A stretch of 64,000 bases of DNA from assembly GCF_000282315.2 (NCBI RefSeq), contig NZ_AKJN02000007.1, forward strand, positions 124,001 to 188,000, written 5' to 3'. This document shows positions 21,793 to 29,037 of this stretch, in pieces; position 1 is the first letter of the stretch, and each line of letters starts with the position of its first letter. The notes below the pieces were generated by a model, which saw nothing but the letters and a program-made list of their open reading frames with translations, had not been told where the DNA came from and did not search any database. This DNA is from Pseudomonas sp. GM41(2012). Its GTDB lineage: Bacteria > Pseudomonadota > Gammaproteobacteria > Pseudomonadales > Pseudomonadaceae. A program made the position numbers and the translations under genes.

Positions 21793-22434
21793 TCAAGCCT
21801 GTTGCACAAAGGTCAGCCGCACGGCGAAACCGATCAACAGGCTGCCAAACAGCCATTGCTGCAGGCGCTGGGCCGAAGGACTGCGTTGCAGCCAACGGCC
21901 CAGCGCTGCGCCGGTCAGTGCGTAAGCGCTGTCGAACAGCAAGCCGACACCGACCAGCACAATCCCGAGGGTCGCAAATTGCGCGAGCACTGGCCCGGCG
22001 TGTGGATCGATGAACTGCGGCAGCAGCACCGAGCAGAACAGCAATGCTTTGGGGTTGAGCAGGTTAGTCAACAAACCGCGCTGGATCGCTGCGCGCCAGC
22101 GAGGTTTCTCGGTGGTGGCGTCTGCTCCGTTCAAACTCGGCAGCATGGTGGTTCGCAGGCATTGAATGCCGATCCACAGTAGATAGGCGGCCCCGGCCAG
22201 GCGTACCACGTCGAACGTCCAGGGCGCAGCCTTGAACAGTGCCGCCAACCCCAGCGCTGCCAACGCCACATGGCAACCACGGGCAACGCCCAGACCCACC
22301 GCAGTCGCCAGCGCCGCGCCTTTGCCCTGACGGGCACCGGTCTGCAACAACAGGATCATGTCCGGGCCCGGCAACAGATAGACCACCGCCAGCGCCATGA
22401 AAAACACCCAGAGTCCTGCCACGTTGCACCCCAT
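21793..22434 (-). CDS. LysE/RhtB-family amino-acid exporter
   Basis: This 213-residue inner-membrane protein has about six hydrophobic segments and the family signature LPGPDMILLLQTGARQGKGAALATAVGLG near residues 21-49. NLLNPKALLFCSVLLPQF near residues 125-142 is also typical. It is divergent from an Lrp/AsnC regulator 133 bp away, the usual arrangement for a substrate-induced exporter. The exported amino acid cannot be predicted. Confidence 0.9.
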   Translation of the reverse strand: MGCNVAGLWVFFMALAVVYLLPGPDMILLLQTGARQGKGAALATAVGLGVARGCHVALAALGLAALFKAAPWTFDVVRLAGAAYLLWIGIQCLRTTMLPSLNGADATTEKPRWRAAIQRGLLTNLLNPKALLFCSVLLPQFIDPHAGPVLAQFATLGIVLVGVGLLFDSAYALTGAALGRWLQRSPSAQRLQQWLFGSLLIGFAVRLTFVQQA

Positions 22435-22523
22435 TCGTTGTCGATTCGGTACGGTCAGTCTATGGCTGAAGGGCAGGGCAGGTGGTTGCGTAGTTCGCTT
22501 CTAAAATGCTTCTGGTTGGCATA

Positions 22524-22544
22524 ACCTGCCACTCAATTGCAGGT
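22524..22544. promoter_or_regulatory. palindrome in the divergent LysE-Lrp promoter region
   Basis: ACCTGC and GCAGGT separated by 9 bases, 23 bp before the Lrp-type gene. Candidate operator. Confidence 0.35.
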
Positions 22545-22567
22545 AAACCATCAGGATCTGCCAAACC

Positions 22568-23041
22568 ATGAAACTCGACGCCTACGACCGCAAGATTCTC
22601 GCCGCCCTGCAACGGGACGGTCGCCTGAGCAATGTGCAACTGGCTGACGAGATCGGCCTGTCCGCCTCGCCTTGTTTGCGTCGGGTTCGGATGCTCGAAG
22701 AAGCCGGGGTGATACGCGGTTACCAGGCCAATCTGGATCGCGACGAAGTGGGGCTTGGGCTGACGGTGTTTGTCGGGGTCAAGGTCGAACGGCACAACGA
22801 TGAGCAGGCCGAATCCTTTCGCCTGGCCGTAACCGCGTTGCCCGAAGTGATTTCGGCCTTTCTGGTGTCAGGGGAATCGGATTTTCTGCTGCAAGTGGTG
22901 GTGCCGGACCTGCGCGCCTATGACCGTTTCCTCACGGGGCGTTTGCTGAAATTGCCGGGTGTGAGCGACATCCGCAGCAACTTTGCGATTCATACGGTGA
23001 AGACCCCGGGGGCGTTGCCGCTGGAGCATTTACCGGGCTGA
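22568..23041 (+). CDS. Lrp/AsnC-family transcriptional regulator
   Basis: This 157-residue protein has the normal length. The N-terminal AsnC-type helix-turn-helix is MKLDAYDRKILAALQRDGRLSNVQLADEIGLSASPCLRRVRMLEEAGVI (abridged positions 1-49). A C-terminal RAM/SAM ligand-binding domain contains VSGESDFLLQVVVPDLRAYD. It probably controls the divergent LysE exporter. A REP array begins 15 bp after its stop. Confidence 0.92.
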   Translation: MKLDAYDRKILAALQRDGRLSNVQLADEIGLSASPCLRRVRMLEEAGVIRGYQANLDRDEVGLGLTVFVGVKVERHNDEQAESFRLAVTALPEVISAFLVSGESDFLLQVVVPDLRAYDRFLTGRLLKLPGVSDIRSNFAIHTVKTPGALPLEHLPG

Positions 23042-23056
23042 GACCGAGTCGGCCCA

Positions 23057-23379
23057 ATCGCGAGCAGGCTCACTCCCACATTTGATCTGTGGCGTTCACA
23101 AAACCAATGTGGGAGTGAGCCTGCTCGCGATAGCGGTAGACTCGCCACCGCCAACCTCCAGGCATCTGCGTCGCCATCCCTCCCACATTTGATCTGTGGC
23201 GTTCACAAAACCAATGTGGGAGCGAGCTTGCTCGCGATGGCGGTAGCCCCGCCACCGCCAACCTCCAGGCATCTGCGTCGCCATCCCTCCCACATTTGAT
23301 CTGTGGCGTTCACAAAACCAATGTGGGAGTGAGCCTGCTCGCGATAGCGGTAGACCCGTCACCGCCAACTCCAGCCCTA
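23057..23379. repeat. tandem REP array with copies of the lpdA 3' end
   Basis: The first unit is a perfect inverted pair with 26-bp arms (23057-23082 and 23106-23131). Units then repeat with a period of exactly 107 bp: CTCCCACATT begins at 23073, 23180 and 23287. The second and third units each contain CATCTGCGTCGCCATCCC (23163 and 23270), identical to the last codons of lpdA at 23380-23397. This accounts for the whole 335-bp gap between the Lrp gene and lpdA; no gene is seen in it. Confidence 0.88.
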
Positions 23380-24777
23380 CATCTGCGTCGCCATCCCCTC
23401 CACATTCATCGCCGCCTGGCGCAAGGCCTCGGAGCGGGTCGGGTGTGGATGGCAGGTCAGGGCAATGTCTTCGGCGGAGGCGCTGAACTCCATGGCCACG
23501 CAATATTCGCCAATCATTTCACTGACGCTTGGCCCCACAAGGTGCACGCCGAGAATCTCGTCGGTGCGCTCATCGGCCAGCACTTTGGCGAAGCCTTCGG
23601 TTTCGTGATTGATCTTTGCCCGACTGTTGGCGGTGAAGGGAAACTTGCCGACCTTGTAGGCGCGGCCTTCGGCCTTGAGCTGCTCTTCGGTCTTGCCGAC
23701 GCTGGCCAGTTCGGGTTTGGTGTAGATCACGTTGGGGATCAGGTCGTAGTTGACCTCGGCCGCCTTGCCGACAATCTGCTCGATGCAGACCATGGCCTCG
23801 TCTTCGGCCTTGTGGGCGAGCATCGGCCCGGACGTGACGTCGCCAATCACCCAGACGCCAGCCGCTTCGGTGCGATGACCCTTGTTGGCGAGCATGCCGC
23901 GTTTATCCGTGGCGAGGCCGACGTTCTCCAGCCCCAGGCCTTGGGTGTAAGGCCGGCGGCCGATGGATACCAGCACGTAATCCGCTTCAATCGTTTCGGC
24001 CGTGCCACCGGCGGCGGGCTCGACGCTGAGTTGAACGCCGGTCGCCGAGGTAGTGGCGCTGGTGACTTTGGAACTCAACTTGAAGTTGATGCCCTGTTTA
24101 CTTAACGAACGTTGCAGGGTTTTGCCGGCCTCACCATCCACACCGGGGCAGATCCGGTCGAGAAACTCGATCACCGTCACCTGAGCGCCCAAACGCCGCC
24201 ACACCGAACCCAGCTCCAGACCAATCACTCCAGCGCCAATCACCACCAGATGCTTGGGCACTTCAGTCAGTGACAGTGCGCCCGTCGAATCGAGGATGCG
24301 TTTGTTGTCGATGTCCACACCGGGCAGGGGAGTGGGCTCGGAACCGGTGGCGATGATGATGTTCTTGGTGTTCAGTTCGGTCTTTTCGCCTTGGCTGTCG
24401 GTCACCGTCACTTTGCCGGGCCCGTCGATGTGGCCCCAGCCCTTGACCCAATGGACTTTGTTTTTGCGAAACAGAAACTCGATGCCCTTGGTCAACCCGG
24501 CAACGCTTTCATCCTTTTGTTTCATCATTTGCGCGAGGTTGAGTGTAGGTTTGACTTCAATCCCCAGGTTGGCGAATTCCGCGCCCATGGCGGCGTCGTA
24601 GAGTTCGGAGGCGTGCAGCAGCGCTTTTGATGGCATGCAACCGACGTTCAGGCAGGTGCCGCCGAGCGTGGCGCGTCCTTCGACGCAAACCGCTCTGAGG
24701 CCCAACTGACCGGCGCGGATCGCCGCGTTATAACCACCGGGGCCTCCGCCCAGAATCACGACGTCATAGATGCTCAT
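23377..24777 (-). CDS. lpdA: dihydrolipoyl dehydrogenase
   Basis: This 466-residue FAD flavoprotein oxidises dihydrolipoyl groups of 2-oxoacid dehydrogenases or the glycine cleavage system. FAD motif GGGPGGYNAAI is near residue 10 and the redox disulfide is Cys42/Cys47 (GGTCLNVGCMPSK). NAD motif GAGVIGLELGSVW and the C-terminal active-site HPHPTRSEALRQA are present. The ATG at 24777 gives the standard MSIYDVVILGGG start; the frame is open further upstream. No E1 or E2 gene is adjacent, so it resembles the orphan Lpd3 of pseudomonads. It is divergent from the SPFH operon. Confidence 0.93.
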   Translation of the reverse strand: MSIYDVVILGGGPGGYNAAIRAGQLGLRAVCVEGRATLGGTCLNVGCMPSKALLHASELYDAAMGAEFANLGIEVKPTLNLAQMMKQKDESVAGLTKGIEFLFRKNKVHWVKGWGHIDGPGKVTVTDSQGEKTELNTKNIIIATGSEPTPLPGVDIDNKRILDSTGALSLTEVPKHLVVIGAGVIGLELGSVWRRLGAQVTVIEFLDRICPGVDGEAGKTLQRSLSKQGINFKLSSKVTSATTSATGVQLSVEPAAGGTAETIEADYVLVSIGRRPYTQGLGLENVGLATDKRGMLANKGHRTEAAGVWVIGDVTSGPMLAHKAEDEAMVCIEQIVGKAAEVNYDLIPNVIYTKPELASVGKTEEQLKAEGRAYKVGKFPFTANSRAKINHETEGFAKVLADERTDEILGVHLVGPSVSEMIGEYCVAMEFSASAEDIALTCHPHPTRSEALRQAAMNVEGMATQM

Positions 24778-24938
24778 GGTGTACTCCTGGAGTGAATCGG
24801 ATCGGAATGGGTAAACGTAGTCTTTGGGTAAAATTACGAACGTAATATGTGCGTTCCGCAGCATTTCGGTCAAGGCTTCAGCCAAGCGACAGGTTGAGCG
24901 CCTTTAGATACAGCATTTAAGAACGGAAATTTCACGAC

Positions 24939-24959
24939 TTTCGTTATATCGTAACGAAA
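24939..24959. promoter_or_regulatory. Zur-box-like palindrome before the SPFH/metal-ATPase operon
   Basis: Perfect arms TTTCGTTA (24939-24946) and TAACGAAA (24952-24959). The core GTTATATCGTAAC matches 10 of 13 positions of the Zur-type GTTATANTATAAC site. It ends only six bases before the ATG at 24966, so it overlaps the translation-initiation region. Zur binding is inferred. Confidence 0.45.
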
Positions 24960-24965
24960 TGCGAT

Positions 24966-26951
24966 ATGAGCAACGATAAACACTGGGGTGGTATGCAAGT
25001 CGATCTCGATGTCGATGGGACGCAAGTAGCCGGGCTGCCGCGTTTCCAGCAGGCGGTTTTTCAAGGGCGACGATTGCGTCAGTTCGCAATCGGTCTGGGC
25101 GCTCTGGCGGCGACAGGTTGGTTGCTGGCGTTTTTTGTCGGGCTGTTTGCGCCGCAGTCGCTCTGGCCCGCGTTGCTGGTCAATCAGAGCGCCGGTTTGC
25201 TGGTGCTGGTCGCCGGTTTGCAATCAGCCTGGTGGGTGACGCAGTGGCGCGCGCGGGCGTTGAACCCGGTCGTGCAGGTCGTCGTTGCTGAGGAAGTCGT
25301 TGCCCCGGTGGGCTGGTACGAACGGCTGCTGGATCGGCTCAGCCAGCGGTGGCTGCGAATGCTGGTGCAGATCGGCGCTCCGATGCTGTGGCTTGCAGGT
25401 TGGTCGCTGCTGACATTATTGAGCATCGAACAGGTCTGGAACCTTGCACTGGCGCCAACCGCACTGGGATTGTCGGCCAGTGTCGGTGCGGCGCTGTCCT
25501 TGTTGCTGGCCTTCGGTTTGCTGGTGCTGGAGCGACAACTGGCGCAGGAAAACGTCGCGCAATGGCCCGAAGCAGCGTCGTTGGCGCAACTGACACGGGT
25601 GGCGATCATCTGTCTGGTGCTCAGCGCTTTGTGCCTGTTGCTGGGTGGCGAAACCTCGGTCTGGCCGGTGCGTCTGGCGGTACTGATTGGTTTGCTGCCA
25701 GGGTTGGTCGCCGCCGAGCTGCTGTTGCGCGCCTTGCTGTCGTTGTTCAGTCCGCAGCGCGAACAACTCGAACCTGCCTTGCTGGCGCGCAGCTTTGTCG
25801 CCGACATGCTGCGCTGGCCGCCGCAACCTTTGCTCGCATTGCAGCACGAACTGCACAACCGCTTCGGCATCGACCTGCGGCAGATCTGGGCCTTCACCTA
25901 CATGCGTCGGGCATTTTTTCCGGTGCTGGCCGTGGTCTCGATAGTGGGTTGGTCGCTCACCGGCATTCACGAAATCCCCGTGCAAGGGCGGGGCATCTAC
26001 GAGCGATTCGGCAAACCGGTGGAGGTGTTCGGTCCCGGTTTGCACGCAGGTTTGCCTTGGCCTCTGGGTCGAGTGTTGAGCGTCGAGAACGGTGTGGTCC
26101 ACGAGTTGGCCACCAGTGTTGGCGACACACCGGCGCCGGTCGTGGCCGAACCCGCCGAAGGCCCGGCGCCCGCGATTGCCAATCGCTTGTGGGACGCCAG
26201 CCATGTGAACGACAAATCCCAAGTCATTGCCAGCAGCCGAGCCGACAAGCAGAGCTTCCAGATCGTCAACATGGACGTGCGTTTCGTCTATCGCATCGGC
26301 CTCAGCGATCAAGCGGCATTGGCCGCGACCTACAACAGCGCTGATGTCCCGACACTGATCCGCAGCACCGCCAGCCGGATTCTGGTCCACGATTTCGCCT
26401 CGCGAACCCTCGACGGTTTGCTCGGTGAAGACAGGGTAGGGCTCGCCGAAGAAATTGGTAGGGCGGTACAGGCTGACCTGCAGAAACTCGACAGCGGCGT
26501 GGAAATTCTCGCCACTGTGGTCGAGGCAATTCATCCGCCGGCCGGTGCCGCCAATGCTTATCACGGCGTCCAGGCTGCGCAGATTGGCGCCCAGGCATTG
26601 ATTTCCCGCGAGCGTGGGGCGGCGGCGGAAGCCACCAACCAGGCGCAATTACAGGCCAGCATCGCTCGCGATCAAGCGACGGCCAGCGCTCGTGAAATCA
26701 ACGCCACCGCCCAAGCAGCTGACTTGAGGTTCAGCGCCGAGCAAAAGGCCTATGCCAGTGCCGGCCAGGCCTTCGTGCTGGAGCAGTACTTCAGCCAGCT
26801 GTCCCAGGGCTTGGCCAATGCCAGGTTGCTGGTGCTCGATCATCGTCTGGGCGGCAGCAGCAACGCGCCGACCATCGACCTCCGTACATTCACGCTGCCG
26901 GCTGATGCTGCGCCGGCGCGTAAAACCGCTCAGCCAGGAGCTGCCAATTGA
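24966..26951 (+). CDS. polytopic SPFH (HflK-like) membrane protein
   Basis: This 661-residue protein has an unusual N-terminal half with about seven hydrophobic segments (roughly residues 40-62, 66-92, 131-153, 160-188, 210-228, 233-262 and 315-335). An SPFH/Band 7 domain (about 336-560) starts HEIPVQGRGIYERFGKPVEVFGPGLHAGLPWP, as in HflK. A helical Ala/Gln/Glu-rich tail follows. HflK normally has one membrane segment, so this is a distinct type. The ribosome-binding site is weak; an internal ATG at 24993 is an alternative. The stop overlaps the TTG start of the next gene by 4 bp. Role unknown; the operon points to metal handling at a membrane microdomain. Confidence 0.82.
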   Translation: MSNDKHWGGMQVDLDVDGTQVAGLPRFQQAVFQGRRLRQFAIGLGALAATGWLLAFFVGLFAPQSLWPALLVNQSAGLLVLVAGLQSAWWVTQWRARALNPVVQVVVAEEVVAPVGWYERLLDRLSQRWLRMLVQIGAPMLWLAGWSLLTLLSIEQVWNLALAPTALGLSASVGAALSLLLAFGLLVLERQLAQENVAQWPEAASLAQLTRVAIICLVLSALCLLLGGETSVWPVRLAVLIGLLPGLVAAELLLRALLSLFSPQREQLEPALLARSFVADMLRWPPQPLLALQHELHNRFGIDLRQIWAFTYMRRAFFPVLAVVSIVGWSLTGIHEIPVQGRGIYERFGKPVEVFGPGLHAGLPWPLGRVLSVENGVVHELATSVGDTPAPVVAEPAEGPAPAIANRLWDASHVNDKSQVIASSRADKQSFQIVNMDVRFVYRIGLSDQAALAATYNSADVPTLIRSTASRILVHDFASRTLDGLLGEDRVGLAEEIGRAVQADLQKLDSGVEILATVVEAIHPPAGAANAYHGVQAAQIGAQALISRERGAAAEATNQAQLQASIARDQATASAREINATAQAADLRFSAEQKAYASAGQAFVLEQYFSQLSQGLANARLLVLDHRLGGSSNAPTIDLRTFTLPADAAPARKTAQPGAAN

Positions 26952-27982
26952 GCCAGTCGCACACTCACGATCACGATGACCACACTGGCCATGATCACGG
27001 CCATGGCGGGCACCATCACGGCCATCACCACCACGGTGATCCCCAAGAAGCGGGCCCGTTCCCATGGCGGCGAATGGGCTGGGCGGCGTTGCTGGTAGCG
27101 TTCGCCATCGCGGCGGCGAGTCTGGTTCAAGTACGTTCGGGGGAGGCGACGGTGATCACGCGTTTCGGTAATCCTTCGCGGGTATTGCTGGAACCAGGTC
27201 TTGGCTGGCGTTGGCCTGCTCCTTTTGAAGCGGCGATTCCTGTTGATCTGCGACTGCGCACGACCTCGAGTGGTTTACAGGATGTGGGTACGCGGGACGG
27301 TTTGCGCATCATCGTTCAGGCTTATGTGGCCTGGCAGGTTCAGGGCGATCCGGACAACGTGCAACGCTTCATGCGCGCCGTACAGAATCAACCGGACGAA
27401 GCGGCGCGGCAAATTCGCACGTTTGTGGGGTCGGCTCTGGAAACCACGGCCAGCAGTTTTGATCTGGCTAACCTGGTGAACACCGACGCCAACCAAGTAC
27501 ACATCGCTGATTTTGAAGCGCAACTGCGTCAGCAAATCGATCAGCAGCTGCTCACCACTTATGGCGTGCGGGTGCTGCAAGTCGGCATCGAGCGCCTGAC
27601 CTTGCCGTCGGTAACCCTCACCGCTACGGTCGATCGCATGCGTGCCGAGCGTGAAACAATCGCCACCGAACGCACGGCCATCGGTAAGCGCGAAGCGGCG
27701 CAAATCCGTTCTGCGGCCGAGCGTGATGCACGAATCGTACAAGCCGATGCGACCGTGAAAGCTGCCGATATCGAAGCACAATCGCGCGTCGAAGCGGCAC
27801 AGATTTATGGCCGCGCCTACGCCGGGTCGCCACAGCTCTACAACCTGCTGCGCTCCCTCGACACGTTAGGCACGATCGTCACGCCCGGTACAAAACTGAT
27901 TTTGCGCACCGACGCCGCGCCGTTTCGGGTGTTGGTTGACGGTCCGCCGACCCTCGATAACAAGGCCGGGTCGCAGCCATGA
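26948..27982 (+). CDS. SPFH (HflK/HflC-like) protein with histidine-rich N-terminus
   Basis: This 344-residue protein opens with 14 His among the first 30 residues (SHTHDHDDHTGHDHGHGG onward), a likely cytoplasmic metal-binding tail. A single membrane helix (about 44-61) and an SPFH domain follow (SGEATVITRFGNPSRVLLEPGLGWRWP, abridged). Then comes a helical region rich in Glu, Arg and Ala. The start is a TTG inside TTGA at 26948, overlapping the previous stop; it overlaps the next ATG by 4 bp. The His tail and adjacent metal ATPase suggest metal delivery or sensing. This is inferred. Confidence 0.82.
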   Translation: MSQSHTHDHDDHTGHDHGHGGHHHGHHHHGDPQEAGPFPWRRMGWAALLVAFAIAAASLVQVRSGEATVITRFGNPSRVLLEPGLGWRWPAPFEAAIPVDLRLRTTSSGLQDVGTRDGLRIIVQAYVAWQVQGDPDNVQRFMRAVQNQPDEAARQIRTFVGSALETTASSFDLANLVNTDANQVHIADFEAQLRQQIDQQLLTTYGVRVLQVGIERLTLPSVTLTATVDRMRAERETIATERTAIGKREAAQIRSAAERDARIVQADATVKAADIEAQSRVEAAQIYGRAYAGSPQLYNLLRSLDTLGTIVTPGTKLILRTDAAPFRVLVDGPPTLDNKAGSQP

Positions 27983-29037
27983 AATTAGTTCCACGTGGAA
28001 CAAACGAGTTAAGCAGTCCCTGGATTCAGGCGGGGCGATTGGCTTTTTTGGCCCTTTACGCCGTGACAGTGCTGGCCGCTTTGGTCTGGGCATTTTCCAA
28101 TGTGCGGCAGATCGATCCGCAAAATCGCGCGGTGGTGTTGCACTTCGGCGCGCTGGATCGCATCCAGAATGCGGGTCTGCTATTGGCCTGGCCCCGCCCG
28201 TTTGAGCAGGTGATTTTGTTGCCCGCGGCGGATCGGGTAATTGAGCGACGAGTGGAAAATCTGCTGCGCACCGATGCGGCGTTGCAGGCAGATCGAGCGG
28301 CGAGTTTCGCCACACCGATCAGCGATGCACTCGCCGGCTCCGGTTATTTGCTCACCGGTGATGCGGGCGTGGTGCAACTGGATGTGCGTGTTTTCTACAA
28401 AGTCACCGAGCCGTATGCCTTCGTCCTTCAAGGCGAACATGTATTGCCGGCATTGGATCGATTGGTGACTCGCAGTGCGGTGACCCTCACTGCCGCACGG
28501 GATCTGGACACTATTCTGGTCGCTCGACCGGAGCTGATCGGCGCCGATAGTCAGGCTGCTGAACGCCGCGAACGGTTGCGCGGTGATCTGGTGCAAGCCA
28601 TCAATCAGCGCCTGGCTGACCTGACCGCGACCGGGCAGGGATTAGGAATAGAGGTAACGCGAGTCGACGTGCAATCGAGTCTGCCCGGGCCAGCAGTCAA
28701 CGCCTTCAACGCTGTTCTGACCGCCAGTCAACAAGCCGACAAAGCCGTGGCCAACGCTCGTACTGAAGCCGAGAAACTGACTCAGACTGCCAACGAACAA
28801 GCCGATCGCACGCTGCAAGTCGCTCACGCCCAAGCGAGCGAACGGCTGGCCAAAGCCTCGGCGGACACAGCCACGGTATTGAGCCTGGCCAAGGCGCAGC
28901 AGCAGGGCACCGACCCGCAAATGCTGCTGCGCATCTACCGTGAGCGGATGCCGAAGATTCTCGGTCAGGCCGGTTCGGTGACCACGGTCAATCCGAAAGA
29001 CGATTCCCGCCTGATCATTCAGGGAGCTGCACAATGA
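27979..29037 (+). CDS. SPFH (HflC-like) membrane protein
   Basis: This 352-residue protein has a short N-terminus, one membrane helix (about residues 19-39) and an SPFH domain starting RQIDPQNRAVVLHFGALD. A C-terminal coiled-coil-like region (QQADKAVANARTEAEKLTQ through ALAKAQQQG-like repeats) follows. It is the third SPFH paralogue in a row. ATGA overlaps join it to both neighbours. Its codons 4-8 (Val-Pro-Arg-Gly-Thr) are written with a perfect parS palindrome. Confidence 0.85.
   Translation: MKLVPRGTNELSSPWIQAGRLAFLALYAVTVLAALVWAFSNVRQIDPQNRAVVLHFGALDRIQNAGLLLAWPRPFEQVILLPAADRVIERRVENLLRTDAALQADRAASFATPISDALAGSGYLLTGDAGVVQLDVRVFYKVTEPYAFVLQGEHVLPALDRLVTRSAVTLTAARDLDTILVARPELIGADSQAAERRERLRGDLVQAINQRLADLTATGQGLGIEVTRVDVQSSLPGPAVNAFNAVLTASQQADKAVANARTEAEKLTQTANEQADRTLQVAHAQASERLAKASADTATVLSLAKAQQQGTDPQMLLRIYRERMPKILGQAGSVTTVNPKDDSRLIIQGAAQ
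27988..28001. other. parS centromere site
   Basis: GTTCCACGTGGAAC, the perfect 14-bp Pseudomonas parS palindrome, at the 5' end of the third SPFH gene. ParB should load here; parA and parB are 25 kb to the left. Confidence 0.88.

Noticed and set aside
23057..23379. CRISPR array
   Set aside because: The 107-bp period units are REP pairs with palindromic arms and a piece of lpdA, not short repeats with unique spacers.
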